This document shows, one piece after another, positions 38,740 through 47,502 of a stretch of DNA of 64,000 nucleotides. Numbering within the stretch: the first letter of the stretch is position 1; each line of letters begins with the position of its first letter. Source of the DNA: Siminovitchia fortis (lineage in GTDB: Bacteria > Bacillota > Bacilli > Bacillales > Bacillaceae_C); contig NZ_QYTU02000015.1 in NCBI RefSeq assembly GCF_003605365.2, positions 1 to 64,000 on the forward strand. Reading direction: 5' to 3'. A model generated the notes under the pieces. The model searched no databases and was not told the DNA's origin. It worked only from the letters and a program-made list of their open reading frames with translations. The translations under genes were made by a program, and so were the position numbers.

Positions 38740-39222
38740 ATGACAATCATTTTTTCGACTGTGGCCGCCCTGTGCATGGGGATACTAGCCATTTTTGTAC
38801 GCATGAAAGCGTCCCGGAAACCGGTATCTGCGAAGAAAATCCTTCTGCCGCCAGTTTTTATGAGTACAGGAGCGTTAATGTTCCTTCACCCTTATTTCCG
38901 AGTGACAGCGGTGGAAATTTTGGAGGCTGTGACTGTCGGCATGCTGTTTTCCATTCTGCTTATAAAAACGTCCAAGTTTGAACTGCGCGAAGAGGCCATT
39001 TACCTAAAGCGATCAAAAGCGTTTGGGTTCATACTTATCGTCCTTCTGCTCATTCGCTTGCTTTTCAAGTCCTTTCTCAGTCAATCGATTGATGTAGGGG
39101 AATTGAGCGGAATGTTTTGGATATTGGCATTTGGCATGATCGTCCCTTGGCGTTTGGCCATGTATTTGCAATATAAAAAGTTGAGTTTAAAATTGAATAA
39201 AGATCGATCAGTTTCCATTTGA
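38740..39222 (+). CDS. ccdC: CcdC (YneJ), cytochrome c biogenesis-associated membrane protein
   Basis: The 160-residue protein has five predicted hydrophobic segments and the family stretches KILLPPVFMSTGALMF and GMFWILAFGMIVPWR. In B. subtilis it is encoded with ccdA and yneI and is not essential for cytochrome c maturation. Here ccdA and yneI are absent between ynzD and this gene. The start is the ATG nine bases after AAGGG; an ATG three codons earlier would overlap that site. Its own terminator follows. Confidence 0.85.
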   Translation: MTIIFSTVAALCMGILAIFVRMKASRKPVSAKKILLPPVFMSTGALMFLHPYFRVTAVEILEAVTVGMLFSILLIKTSKFELREEAIYLKRSKAFGFILIVLLLIRLLFKSFLSQSIDVGELSGMFWILAFGMIVPWRLAMYLQYKKLSLKLNKDRSVSI

Positions 39223-39232
39223 TTCACTATGT

Positions 39233-39255
39233 AATCCCCTGAAGGGGATTTTTTT
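39233..39255 (+). terminator. terminator after ccdC
   Basis: AATCCCCT-GA-AGGGGATT followed by a T run. Confidence 0.85.
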
Positions 39256-39281
39256 ACTACTTTCAGAGGGTGGAGATGGCT

Positions 39282-39794
39282 ATGAGAATTAGAGAGATTA
39301 TACCTGAAGATGCCGGGAGCTTCCTTGAATTGGCACGGCGGGTGGATGCGGAATCCGATTATATGCTAATGGAAGCAGGAGAAAGGAACATCTCCTTGGG
39401 GCAGCAGCGCAGGAAGCTGGAACAAATGGAGCAAGACGGTCATTCGACAATTCTCGTTGCAGAAAATATGGAAAAAGAACTAGTGGGCTATCTGGCAGCA
39501 TTCAGCGGTAATGCCAGAAGGACCAGACATTCAGCCTATCTTGTCATAGGCATTGTGAAAGAGTATCATGGGCAAGGGATTGGAACGAGGCTTTTTCAGG
39601 AGCTGGAAAAGTGGGCAGTAAAACAAGGGACCATCCGTTTGGAGTTGACGGTTGTCTGTCAGAATCAGGCAGCAATCGCCCTATATGAAAAAATGGGCTT
39701 TCGGGTTGAGGGGACGAAAAGAGCTTCGCTCATGATCAATGGGACGCCTCAAGATGAATTGATGATGTCTAAATTGCTAGAGTCTGAGTCCTGA
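39282..39794 (+). CDS. GNAT family N-acetyltransferase
   Basis: The 170-residue protein has a GNAT fold: the acetyl-CoA loop in VKEYHGQGIGTRLFQ and the C-terminal NQAAIALYEKMGFRVEGTKR motif typical of RimI/RimL-like enzymes. The substrate is unknown. Three in-frame starts are close together; the ATG seven bases after GGTGGAG is chosen. The gene overlaps the 3' end of the convergent crcB gene by 18 bp. It is not part of the B. subtilis order here. Confidence 0.85.
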   Translation: MRIREIIPEDAGSFLELARRVDAESDYMLMEAGERNISLGQQRRKLEQMEQDGHSTILVAENMEKELVGYLAAFSGNARRTRHSAYLVIGIVKEYHGQGIGTRLFQELEKWAVKQGTIRLELTVVCQNQAAIALYEKMGFRVEGTKRASLMINGTPQDELMMSKLLESES

Positions 39795-40112
39795 CATATA
39801 GCCAAAAAATGCGAGCAGGATGCCTCCGAAATAACTGAGAAACATGTAGGCCAATGCCGGCTTCCATTTCTTTTCCCGGAATTGATGAATAATTTCAACT
39901 TTAAATGTAGAAAAAGTTGTATATGAACCTAAAAATCCTACACCCAATAATAGGCTCCATTTTGATGGGGGCATGACCCCCATTAAAAATCCCAGCAAAA
40001 AAGATCCGGTCATGTTGACAAAAAAGGTGGATATTGAAGGAAGTTTTTTTGCAATAAAATACCTGGCAATTGCACCAAAAAAGCCGCCGACGGCGATCAG
40101 CAGGATATTCAT
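39777..40112 (-). CDS. crcB: fluoride exporter CrcB/Fluc, second subunit
   Basis: Fluc proteins are small channels that export fluoride as dual-topology dimers; many Firmicutes have two genes that form heterodimers. The 111-residue protein has four transmembrane segments, GGFFGAIARYFIAKKLP, the NMTGSFLLGFLMG motif and GFLGSYTTFSTFK with the conserved Phe/Thr track. The ATG overlaps the stop of the upstream crcB by 4 bp, so the two are translationally coupled. Confidence 0.92.
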   Translation of the reverse strand: MNILLIAVGGFFGAIARYFIAKKLPSISTFFVNMTGSFLLGFLMGVMPPSKWSLLLGVGFLGSYTTFSTFKVEIIHQFREKKWKPALAYMFLSYFGGILLAFFGYMSGLRL

Positions 40113-40504
40113 TTATTCACCACCACTTTCTCTGAACCCTTCTGCCCGATATAAAAACCGCTCCATGCGAGCAGCAAGCCGAAAACTGCACTCAACAGTA
40201 CATACAGACCTGCGATATAAATGGAAGAGGACTCATATAATTGAACAGTTTCCACACTGAAGGCCGAAAACGTCGTCAACGATCCGATCATGCCGGTTCC
40301 AAGCCCAAGCATGATCGTTTTAGGGATCATTTCCTTTTTTTCATTCAATCCCGTTAACAGCCCCAATATAAAACAGCCGCACATGTTTGCTGTAAAGGTG
40401 CCGTATGGGAAGGAACCGGACCAAAGATTAATTGAATAAAGGCTGATTAAATAGCGGATAATGCTGCCCGCCATCCCGCCAATGCCCACTGCTAAATAAT
40501 TCAT
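40109..40504 (-). CDS. crcB: fluoride exporter CrcB/Fluc, first subunit
   Basis: The 131-residue partner of the following crcB. It has four transmembrane segments, GGMAGSIIRYL, TFTANMCGCFILG and GMIGSLTTFSAFSVE. The start is the ATG after AAAGGTGA; a GTG three codons earlier overlaps that site. I see no fluoride riboswitch in the 45 bp between it and yneK, although such switches often precede crcB. Confidence 0.92.
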   Translation of the reverse strand: MNYLAVGIGGMAGSIIRYLISLYSINLWSGSFPYGTFTANMCGCFILGLLTGLNEKKEMIPKTIMLGLGTGMIGSLTTFSAFSVETVQLYESSSIYIAGLYVLLSAVFGLLLAWSGFYIGQKGSEKVVVNK

Positions 40505-40548
40505 CAAGGTCACCTTTCAATGGCGAAAACTTCCATGGATTGGAAGCC

Positions 40549-40974
40549 TCAAAATAAGTGTTCGTAAGGAGAAATATCGATATTCAATTCATCCATTTTT
40601 TTGCGAAGGAATTTATGGTCACGCTTCGGTGTGGCCAGTATATATCCTTTTATTATCGTATCAAGATCGAGGCGTTTTACTTTCTTCTCCAGTGCCACTT
40701 CCCCGATTTTACCGGCAATTTTATGCCTTGCCACATCCCTGAACAGCTCAGGCACCGGGCTCACCAGTTCATCGAGCAGTTTTTTCTGTTCATCAGTCCA
40801 AAGATCCTTTGTTTTCTGGACATAATACTCTTCCCAATCCATATCTGATTTTCCATCTTCTTTTGGAAGGCGTTTCAAAAACTTTCGGAACATGAAAAAG
40901 CCGCCGATTCCGAACAAGGTAATTAACACGACCACCCAACAAAGAATAAAAATTAAAAACCAACCATCGAGCAT
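40549..40974 (-). CDS. yneK: YneK, DUF2621 family membrane protein
   Basis: The 141-residue protein has one N-terminal transmembrane segment (about 4-27) and a cytoplasmic domain with DWEEYYVQKTKDLWTDEQKKLLDELVSPVP and IIKGYILATPKRDHKFLRKK, matching YneK. The function is unknown. The ATG has a strong GGGGGGAAAG site, so longer upstream starts are unlikely. In B. subtilis yneK lies next to ccdC; here a GNAT gene and the crcB pair lie between. Confidence 0.85.
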   Translation of the reverse strand: MLDGWFLIFILCWVVVLITLFGIGGFFMFRKFLKRLPKEDGKSDMDWEEYYVQKTKDLWTDEQKKLLDELVSPVPELFRDVARHKIAGKIGEVALEKKVKRLDLDTIIKGYILATPKRDHKFLRKKMDELNIDISPYEHLF

Positions 40975-41142
40975 TTCTTTCCCCCCTGATAATACGGGCT
41001 TTCGCCATATAACCATTATAGCCAATTGAAAAAGCGGGTGACAAGCTGTTGCCCTTTAAACCAGCATTTTAAACAAATTATTTTTCGGGGTGTCCTTTCT
41101 GCAGGTATTCCTGTATAAGGAATGTGAAAGGAGGTGAAGCAC

Positions 41143-41361
41143 TTGGCAAGCGCTTTTTTGAAGTCAACACGGCTAAAGCTGGTATTCGAAGTCTTCACTG
41201 AGGGGATGGACAAGCCTGTTTATAAAAACAAAATTTTCAGCAACATCCATCGTGACGCGAATGCCGACCAATTATACCAGGCTGCTCAGGCAATCGGTGC
41301 TCTCTCGGAACACCCGATCTGGGCAATTGAACGAAACGACAGTTTTGACATCGACGCATAA
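41143..41361 (+). CDS. DUF1659 family protein
   Basis: The 72-residue protein matches DUF1659 (LKLVFEVFTEGMDKPVYKNKIFSNI, then ADQLYQAAQAIGAL). These proteins usually occur beside DUF2922 and YvrJ genes, as here, and have no known function. The start is a TTG after AAAGGAGG. It is the first of three tiny genes with unusually strong ribosome binding sites. Confidence 0.88.
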   Translation: MASAFLKSTRLKLVFEVFTEGMDKPVYKNKIFSNIHRDANADQLYQAAQAIGALSEHPIWAIERNDSFDIDA

Positions 41362-41391
41362 TGACGGGCAGCGGAGAAAGGAGGTGAAAAT

Positions 41392-41610
41392 TTGAAAACA
41401 TTGGAATTACATTTTGTTACGAGCGCCGGCAAGACCGCCAGGCTCACGGTGGAGCAACCGCAGGAGCCGGTAAACCCCGAAGAGGTGAAAGAAGCCATGC
41501 AGTCGATTATCGACGCAGGGGTATTCATTGACAGCGAAGGAAACACGTATGAAGAAATAAAGGCGGCGCGGCTTGTTGAACGTACGGTCACCGAATATTC
41601 GCTGAATTAG
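41392..41610 (+). CDS. DUF2922 family protein
   Basis: The 72-residue protein matches DUF2922 (LELHFVTSAGKTARLTVEQP, then VKEAMQSIIDAGVFIDSEG). The start is a TTG after AAAGGAGGTG. It lies 30 bp after the DUF1659 gene and 60 bp before yvrJ. The two DUF proteins are similar in size and in predicted secondary structure and may be distant relatives (inference). Function unknown. Confidence 0.88.
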   Translation: MKTLELHFVTSAGKTARLTVEQPQEPVNPEEVKEAMQSIIDAGVFIDSEGNTYEEIKAARLVERTVTEYSLN

Positions 41611-41670
41611 GTTGATCAGGCTTGGCTCAGTCCAAGCCTTTAATATTTTTAAATGAAAGGAGGCAATATT

Positions 41671-41808
41671 GTGGAGCAAATTTTGCCCTTCCTCAGCGAA
41701 GTTGGATTTCCGGCACTTGTCACTTTTTATTTATTGTACCGGATTGAAACGAAACTGGAAGACGTAGTTCAATCGATCCAGAGCCTTCCGGAAAGGATGG
41801 AAAGATGA
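41671..41808 (+). CDS. YvrJ family small membrane protein
   Basis: The 45-residue product has the YvrJ pattern: an N-terminal hydrophobic segment (LSEVGFPALVTFYLLYRIE) and a short charged tail that begins with the TKLEDV stretch. The start is a GTG seven bases after AAAGGAGG. It completes the DUF1659-DUF2922-YvrJ triad. The function is unknown; one membrane segment is likely. Confidence 0.85.
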   Translation: MEQILPFLSEVGFPALVTFYLLYRIETKLEDVVQSIQSLPERMER

Positions 41809-41834
41809 ACAGTTTTTTCAAGAGGGCAGATGTA

Positions 41835-41867
41835 AAGCCGGTCGGATATCTTCTGATCGGCTTTTTT
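41835..41867 (+). terminator. terminator after the yvrJ-family gene
   Basis: AAGCCG and CGGCTT with inner pairing, then six T. Confidence 0.8.
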
Positions 41868-41935
41868 CCTGTTTTCAAGAGATTAACGGGTCCATTTTGC
41901 TATAATAGTAGATATTTAGAGGAAAAAGGGTGATG

Positions 41936-43084
41936 ATGGTGAAAATCATTCATACTGCCGATTGGCATTTGGGGAAGCTGGTACACGGCGTCTATATGAC
42001 AGAACAGCAAGAGGCGGTTCTGGAGCAATTTATTGAACTCGTCGCTGAGGAACGACCGGATGCTGTCATCATTTCAGGCGACCTGTATGACCGTTCTGTG
42101 CCTCCGGTTGAAGCTGTCCAACTTCTTGAAAAAGTACTGTTTAGAATCAATGTGGAGCTGAAAACCCCGGTTCTTGCTATTTCCGGCAATCATGACAGCG
42201 CAGAACGCCTGGCGTTCGGATCTTCCTGGTACCGCCACAGCGGCTTTTACCTGAATGGAAAGCTGTCCGATTGTTTTGACCCCATTCGGATCAATGATGT
42301 TCATTTTTATCTTGTCCCTTATGCAGAACCTGGTGTCGTCCGGGAAGTGTTTCAGGATTCCAGCATTCATTCACACCATGATGCGATGGGCAGGGTGACG
42401 TGGGAAATAGAAAAAACGATGGATCGTGAAGCTGTTAATATTCTTGTAGGACATGCCTTTGTGACAGGAGGAAAAACGACCGATTCGGAGCGGATATTAT
42501 CCGTCGGAGGCTCCGGTAGTGTTGATATAGATTGCTTCAGCCCTTTTACATATACTGCTCTTGGCCACCTGCACAGCCCGGATGCAATCAGGCATGAGAC
42601 GATCCGCTATTCCGGTTCGCTTTTAAAATATTCTTTTTCAGAAGCCAGACAGAGAAAAAGCATTTCAATCATTGAAATTGATGCAAGTGGACATTTGACA
42701 ATAAATGAGAAATCCCTCATACCTCAAAAGGATATGAGAGAGATTTCAGGATACATAGATGAGTTGCTGGACCCGGCATTTTACGAAAGTCAAAAACTGG
42801 ATGACTTTTTGAAAGTGACCCTTTTGGATGAAGGGGCATTGCTCGATCCGATCAATAAGCTGCGGGCGGTTTACCCGAACATTCTGCACTTGGAAAGAAA
42901 GATAGAATCAGTTGATTTGAAGAAAAGGCAGGCGCTCCGTTCTGTCCAAAGCGAAAGAAAAACGGAGCTGGATCTTTTTTCAGAGTTTTATCATGAAATG
43001 ACAACGAGTGAATTTACCGAGCAAAAACAGGAGTTGATGAAAGAAGTAATCGACAGCGTCCGTAAGGAGGTGCTCCTTGTATGA
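41936..43084 (+). CDS. sbcD: nuclease SbcD (Mre11 homologue)
   Basis: SbcD is the Mn-dependent nuclease of the SbcCD complex, which opens hairpins and processes DNA ends. The 382-residue protein has all phosphodiesterase motifs: HTADWHLG, SGDLYDRSVP, SGNHDS, GHAFVTGG and GHLHSP. Several starts lie within nine bases (GTG, ATG, ATG, GTG); the site AAAGGG favours the later ones. An extended -10 (TGCTATAAT at 41898-41906) lies just upstream. The stop overlaps the sbcC start. Confidence 0.95.
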   Translation: MVKIIHTADWHLGKLVHGVYMTEQQEAVLEQFIELVAEERPDAVIISGDLYDRSVPPVEAVQLLEKVLFRINVELKTPVLAISGNHDSAERLAFGSSWYRHSGFYLNGKLSDCFDPIRINDVHFYLVPYAEPGVVREVFQDSSIHSHHDAMGRVTWEIEKTMDREAVNILVGHAFVTGGKTTDSERILSVGGSGSVDIDCFSPFTYTALGHLHSPDAIRHETIRYSGSLLKYSFSEARQRKSISIIEIDASGHLTINEKSLIPQKDMREISGYIDELLDPAFYESQKLDDFLKVTLLDEGALLDPINKLRAVYPNILHLERKIESVDLKKRQALRSVQSERKTELDLFSEFYHEMTTSEFTEQKQELMKEVIDSVRKEVLLV

Positions 43085-46000
43085 GGCCGCTTAAATTGAA
43101 AATGCAGGCTTTCGGCCCATATGCAGGGTTAGAGATCATCGACTTTACCCAATTGGAGAACAGGACGATGTTCGTCATATCGGGGAAAACCGGTGCCGGC
43201 AAAACGTCTATTTTCGACGGGATCAGTTTTGCCATATATGGCAAGGCAAGCGGGGAAGACAGGAATGGGGCGGATTTGCGCTCCCATTTTGCCAAGGACG
43301 AGCTTCCTACGGAAGTGTCACTGGAATTTCAATTGAGAGACAAGATTTATTATATTTGCCGCTCTCCACAGCAGGAAAGAAAAAAGGCGCGAGGAGACGG
43401 TTATACAACAGTTAATGCAAAAGCGGAGCTGTACCTCGTTGATGAGTCGGGCTCAAAAAAACTGCTGGCGGCAAATGTAAGGGATACGGATGAAAAAATC
43501 AAAGAAATCATTCAGCTCGACGCGAACCAGTTCCGGCAGATTTTAATGATTCCCCAAGGCGATTTCAGGAAGCTTCTGACATCGGACAGCAAAGAGAAAG
43601 AAATTATCTTACAGCGTCTTTTCCATACTGGGCAATTTAAGAAAATAGAAGAGAAGCTCAAAGAGAAGGCAAGTTTACTTAAAAATGAGGTGGAAGGCGG
43701 CATCGGCCAAAGGAGCCAAAAGCTGAGGGAGATTTTTACGAATGGAAATGATGAATTGGAAGCGGCCCTTGCCGAACCCGCTCCAAGTGATACGGTCATC
43801 CTCCCTCTGCTGGAAACAATCACAGGGGAAATGAAACAAGCATCGGCCGAACTTGAAAAGAAAATAGAAATTAGGCAAAAACATCGCGATGAGGCAAAAA
43901 GAAAAGTAGATGAAGCGGAAAATATATTGAATGAAATGAACAGCCGTGATGCTTTGAAGAAGCAGAAAGCTTTGCTCGTTGAAAGAAAAACACTCATCGA
44001 TGAAAAGAAAATAGCGGTGGATCTTGCCCGGCGCGCGGGCAATTTGGCGCATCAAGAGAATATATGCCAACGGTTGAAAAAAGAGATCGATGACAGGACA
44101 GCAAAAAAAGGCAAGATGAAAGAGGAATTGGCTTTTACAATAAAAGCCAAAAACGCTGCAGATGAAAAATTAAAACGGGAAGAGAAAAACAGGGACAAAA
44201 GGGAGAAGCTTCATGCGGAATTGACCCGGTTGGAAAGCCTGCGGGAGGATGTTCTTTCATTTTCCAAGCGAAAAGCGGATCTCAAGCGTCTGGAACAAAA
44301 GGCAAAGCAGTGTCGCAAAACGCTTGATGAGACCAAGAGGAAAGCAGCTGAATGGGGACAGGCGGTTGAGAAACAGCAGGACGAACTGAACAAGCTAAGA
44401 CAGCTCCAGGATAAAAATATTGTATTAAAAGAGGAAAAGCTTCGCATTGAACAAATTATTGGCCATCTTCATAAACTGGCGGTTTCAATGGAAAAGGAAC
44501 AAGCCGCAAATACATTGCTCGTTCAGCGTGAAAAAGAGCTTAAGCTGGCAAAGTCAAAAGCTGAAGACGCATCGGAAACATTGAAACATATTGAAGAGAA
44601 ATGGTATTCGGGACATGCGGCAATCCTGGCCGGCACGCTTGAAAGCGGGTGTCCATGCCCTGTCTGCGGATCTTCGGAACACCCGGCGCCTGCTAACACA
44701 TCAGGCGATTATGTCAGTGAAGAAGATTTTGAAGCGGCAAAAAAAGATGCACACGTAATAGAAGAGCAGCTGGCTGAAATTCGGCAAGAGTGGATGAAGG
44801 CAAAAGCGGATGCGGATTTATGTGCGAAAACTGTTTTAGAAAGAGTGGATGAGGCAAAAATTTTCTTGCCTGATTTAAAGCTTGAGGAAACTCCGCTCCA
44901 TTTGCAAAAGCTGGAGGGTAAAAAACAAGAATTATCCAATCAGCTGGAGAGCAATACAGTGAAGACAGATAAAATTCCCGAAAAGGAAGCCAGAATTACG
45001 CAGCTTGCCGGAGAATTGAAGGATTTGAACAGCACTTTGGATAAAATGGCGGAAAAAGAACGGGAAGCCGCCAATCAATTTATGGAAACAAAAGTGGCCC
45101 TTCAGAGCCTCGCTTTTAATCTTCCGGAAGGGCTGGAAACAAAGGAGCAATACGAAAACAGGCTGTCGGTGTTGCAAAAAGAGATAAAAAAATTGGATGA
45201 TGCATTAAAACAAGCGCAGGAAGACTGTTCCAAACTGAATGAACAGCTGGCAGCGCAAAAAATGGCGCTTACAAATATAGAGGAAGATATTGCAAAGCAG
45301 CAAAGCACATTGAACAATGAGCGGGAAAAGTTTTTAAACCAGCTCCATCAAGAGGGATTTACTAATTACGCCGAATATGCCGAATCCAAAAAAGATTCAG
45401 CCTGGATTCAAAATGCTGAAGAGGAAATCAAGTCTTATGGCGAAGAATATCGCTCTGTTACAGATCGGCTTAAGGACTTTGACGAGCGCTTAAAAGGAAT
45501 CGATCGGCCGGATATCGAAAAATTGAATGTGGAATTCAGAGAACAGGAAAAAATGCTGCTGTCCATGAACAACCAGCTTTCAACTTTGTTGATGAACATA
45601 CAGAAAAACGAGGGTATCCGGTTGGATGTTCAGCGGTTGAATGAACAGATCAAAGAATTGGAGAAACAATATGAAATCGTCGGGCATTTATCCGATATAA
45701 CGAGAGGGCAGAATACATACAGGCTCACTTTTGAGCGGTTCGTGTTGGCCTCGTTTTTGGATGATATTCTGGCAGCTGCCAATGGAAGGCTGTTGAAAAT
45801 GACGAGCGGGCGATACCAGCTTTTGAGAAAGAAAGAACGTTCAAAAGGGAATGTTCAAAGCGGGTTGGAACTGCTTGTATTTGACCAATATACCGGGCAG
45901 GAGCGCCATGTTAAAACATTATCAGGCGGTGAAAGTTTTAAAGCAGCGCTTACCCTTGCACTTGGGCTGGCTGATGTTGTGCAGGAGCATGCAGGAGGAG

Positions 46001-46215
46001 TCTCGCTGGAGACGATGTTCATCGATGAAGGGTTCGGCACATTGGACCCGGAATCCCTGGACCAGGCCATTGAGGCATTAATGGAAATCCAGAGCAGCGG
46101 AAGGCTTGTCGGCATCATTTCTCACGTTCCGGAATTGAAAGAGCGGATTGATGCCCGTTTGGAAGTGCTGGCTGGCCAGAGCGGAAGCAGTACTGAATTT
46201 GTGTTTCTATCATGA
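43081..46215 (+). CDS. sbcC: SMC-like ATPase SbcC (Rad50 homologue)
   Basis: SbcC forms the ATPase and coiled-coil arms of SbcCD. The 1044-residue protein has the N-terminal Walker A GKTGAGKTS (about residue 35), long coiled coils rich in E, K, Q and L, and the zinc hook CPCPVCGSSEHPAP (about residues 524-537). The C-terminal half has the signature LSGGESFKAALTLALGLAD and Walker B MFIDEGFGTLDPESL. Translation is coupled to sbcD by a 4-bp overlap. The family length is normal. Confidence 0.96.
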   Translation: MRPLKLKMQAFGPYAGLEIIDFTQLENRTMFVISGKTGAGKTSIFDGISFAIYGKASGEDRNGADLRSHFAKDELPTEVSLEFQLRDKIYYICRSPQQERKKARGDGYTTVNAKAELYLVDESGSKKLLAANVRDTDEKIKEIIQLDANQFRQILMIPQGDFRKLLTSDSKEKEIILQRLFHTGQFKKIEEKLKEKASLLKNEVEGGIGQRSQKLREIFTNGNDELEAALAEPAPSDTVILPLLETITGEMKQASAELEKKIEIRQKHRDEAKRKVDEAENILNEMNSRDALKKQKALLVERKTLIDEKKIAVDLARRAGNLAHQENICQRLKKEIDDRTAKKGKMKEELAFTIKAKNAADEKLKREEKNRDKREKLHAELTRLESLREDVLSFSKRKADLKRLEQKAKQCRKTLDETKRKAAEWGQAVEKQQDELNKLRQLQDKNIVLKEEKLRIEQIIGHLHKLAVSMEKEQAANTLLVQREKELKLAKSKAEDASETLKHIEEKWYSGHAAILAGTLESGCPCPVCGSSEHPAPANTSGDYVSEEDFEAAKKDAHVIEEQLAEIRQEWMKAKADADLCAKTVLERVDEAKIFLPDLKLEETPLHLQKLEGKKQELSNQLESNTVKTDKIPEKEARITQLAGELKDLNSTLDKMAEKEREAANQFMETKVALQSLAFNLPEGLETKEQYENRLSVLQKEIKKLDDALKQAQEDCSKLNEQLAAQKMALTNIEEDIAKQQSTLNNEREKFLNQLHQEGFTNYAEYAESKKDSAWIQNAEEEIKSYGEEYRSVTDRLKDFDERLKGIDRPDIEKLNVEFREQEKMLLSMNNQLSTLLMNIQKNEGIRLDVQRLNEQIKELEKQYEIVGHLSDITRGQNTYRLTFERFVLASFLDDILAAANGRLLKMTSGRYQLLRKKERSKGNVQSGLELLVFDQYTGQERHVKTLSGGESFKAALTLALGLADVVQEHAGGVSLETMFIDEGFGTLDPESLDQAIEALMEIQSSGRLVGIISHVPELKERIDARLEVLAGQSGSSTEFVFLS

Positions 46216-46233
46216 ATAGGAGGTGCAGTCCTC

Positions 46234-46419
46234 TTGGAGAAGACTTTTTATATCGCGACACAGGCGTTTGGCTGGTTCATATCCATCAGCTTGGCAGTCT
46301 TTGCCATATTTGCATTTAAGCTGAAATATCCTTTCATTGGAACCCTTTTGATCCTTATATTTCTTGCTTCATGTGTGGTCAATTTTTTATTCAGGAGAAA
46401 GTGGAAGGAAACGTTATGA
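46234..46419 (+). CDS. small two-helix membrane protein
   Basis: The 61-residue protein consists mostly of two hydrophobic segments (about 10-28 and 32-53) with a basic tail (FRRKWKETL). The start is a TTG after ATAGGAGGTG. It begins 18 bp after sbcC and probably belongs to the same transcript. I do not recognise a family. Confidence 0.7.
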   Translation: MEKTFYIATQAFGWFISISLAVFAIFAFKLKYPFIGTLLILIFLASCVVNFLFRRKWKETL

Positions 46420-46606
46420 TTGAAAAATAGATCCCCGTTCTGGCGGGCGAAGGCCGTCAGAACGGACGGGAATCCTTCTTAAAAAAGATGGAAAATAAAT
46501 AATTACAAAATGAAATCGTTTGTATTTATATAAAAATACATTGACACATCAGGCTACGGAGAAGAATATGCCGGCGCAAGAAGATACGTTGAAGAATAAT
46601 CATAAC

Positions 46607-46648
46607 AAAAGCCATCCACCAAGCTTAATTCCGGTGGATGGCTTTTTC
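46607..46648 (+). terminator. terminator downstream of the sbcDC unit
   Basis: AAAAGCCATCCACC pairs with GGTGGATGGCTTTT over 14 bp and runs into T. The gap 46420-46606 also has a smaller GC-rich inverted repeat (TCCCCGTTCTG ... CAGAACGGACGGGA) and no convincing gene. Confidence 0.88.
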
Positions 46649-46722
46649 ATTAAAATTTGAAGAATTCCCATCCTGCAATGTGTTATAATGAAATACCAAT
46701 TTTTAATAAAGGAAGATTTAAG

Positions 46723-47310
46723 ATGAACTTGGATTATCGGTTATTTGAATTGATCAATCAATTTGCAGGCCAAAGCCATACGCTTGACCAGACAGTCATG
46801 CTATTTTCAAAGTTTGGGCCCATTTTATTTGGACTTGTTTTTGTATGGTTGTGGTTTTCAAAGTCCGGGAATCCTGTTGACAACAGAAAAATTGTCTTGT
46901 ATGCATTAACAATAACTGTCATAGCCCTTGGGATCAACAAGGCGATTGAATTGATGTATTTCCGCCCACGGCCATTTGTTACATATGCGGTCAATCTACT
47001 AAGTGACAAAGCGAATTCAGACCCTTCTTTTCCGAGCAACCATTCTGCCGGGGCCTTTGCAATTACCTGCGCACTGTTTTGGTACCGAAGGCGGATTGGA
47101 AGTGCCTTGTTGATCATGGCGTTTTTTATGGCGTTGTCAAGAATCTATATCGGTGTCCATTATCCTTCGGATGTTACCGCCGGCGCGCTCATCGCATTGA
47201 TTGTAACAATTGTGATCATGTCACAAAGACGTTTTCTGGACCCCATTTATCAAAATATTATTCTGGCATTCGGAAAATCGAACGATACAACAATCAAAAG
47301 AAATTTATGA
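46723..47310 (+). CDS. bcrC: undecaprenyl-diphosphatase, BcrC-type PAP2 phosphatase
   Basis: BcrC dephosphorylates undecaprenyl pyrophosphate to recycle the peptidoglycan lipid carrier and gives bacitracin resistance. The 195-residue membrane protein has the three PAP2 motifs: KAIELMYFRPRP, PSNHSAG and SRIYIGVHYPSDV with the catalytic His. The overall pattern follows B. subtilis BcrC. The start is the ATG after AAAGGAAG. An extended -10 (TGTTATAAT, 46681-46689) lies close upstream. SigM or SigX control is known for B. subtilis bcrC but I cannot confirm it here. Confidence 0.88.
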   Translation: MNLDYRLFELINQFAGQSHTLDQTVMLFSKFGPILFGLVFVWLWFSKSGNPVDNRKIVLYALTITVIALGINKAIELMYFRPRPFVTYAVNLLSDKANSDPSFPSNHSAGAFAITCALFWYRRRIGSALLIMAFFMALSRIYIGVHYPSDVTAGALIALIVTIVIMSQRRFLDPIYQNIILAFGKSNDTTIKRNL

Positions 47311-47334
47311 TGCTATTAAAAAAACTTAACGAAA

Positions 47335-47366
47335 AGGGACGTGCATGCTGCATGTCTCTATTTTTG
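47335..47366 (+). terminator. terminator after bcrC
   Basis: AGGGACGTGCA pairs with TGCATGTCTCT (two G-U pairs), then ATTTTTG. Confidence 0.8.
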
Positions 47367-47417
47367 TTAACGTACTGCAAAATGAATTCGTTGTTTCGGC
47401 GGAATGGACACGCTATT

Positions 47418-47487
47418 TTAGCTAATATTCATATTTTTCGGTTGTTTAATAGCTAAACATTGGATATAATCGAATCAGATTAGCTAT
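47418..47487 (+). promoter_or_regulatory. promoter with three TAGCTA operators at 31-bp spacing
   Basis: TTAGCTAA (47418-47425), ATAGCTAA (47449-47456) and TTAGCTAT (47480-47487) share the palindrome TAGCTA. Their centres are at 47421.5, 47452.5 and 47483.5, exactly 31 bp apart, about three helical turns. The promoter TTGTTT-N17-TATAAT (47442-47470) holds the middle site in its spacer, and the third site covers the expected start point. This fits autorepression by the DNA-binding Phd-type domain of the next gene. Confidence 0.75.
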
Positions 47488-47502
47488 TTTGAGGTGACTG
47501 TC

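Noticed and set aside
38706-38981. 91-codon frame overlapping ccdC
   Set aside because: It is a shadow in another frame of the well-supported ccdC gene.
40505-40560. Fluoride riboswitch before the crcB pair
   Set aside because: The 45-bp gap to yneK lacks the conserved crcB-motif pseudoknot sequence.
43512-44042. 176-codon minus-strand frame within sbcC
   Set aside because: It is an antisense by-product of the codon bias of the coiled-coil gene, with no start signals or homology.
46568-46660. 30-codon frame behind GGAGAAGAAT
   Set aside because: Its second half is the sbcDC terminator hairpin and it matches no known small spore protein.
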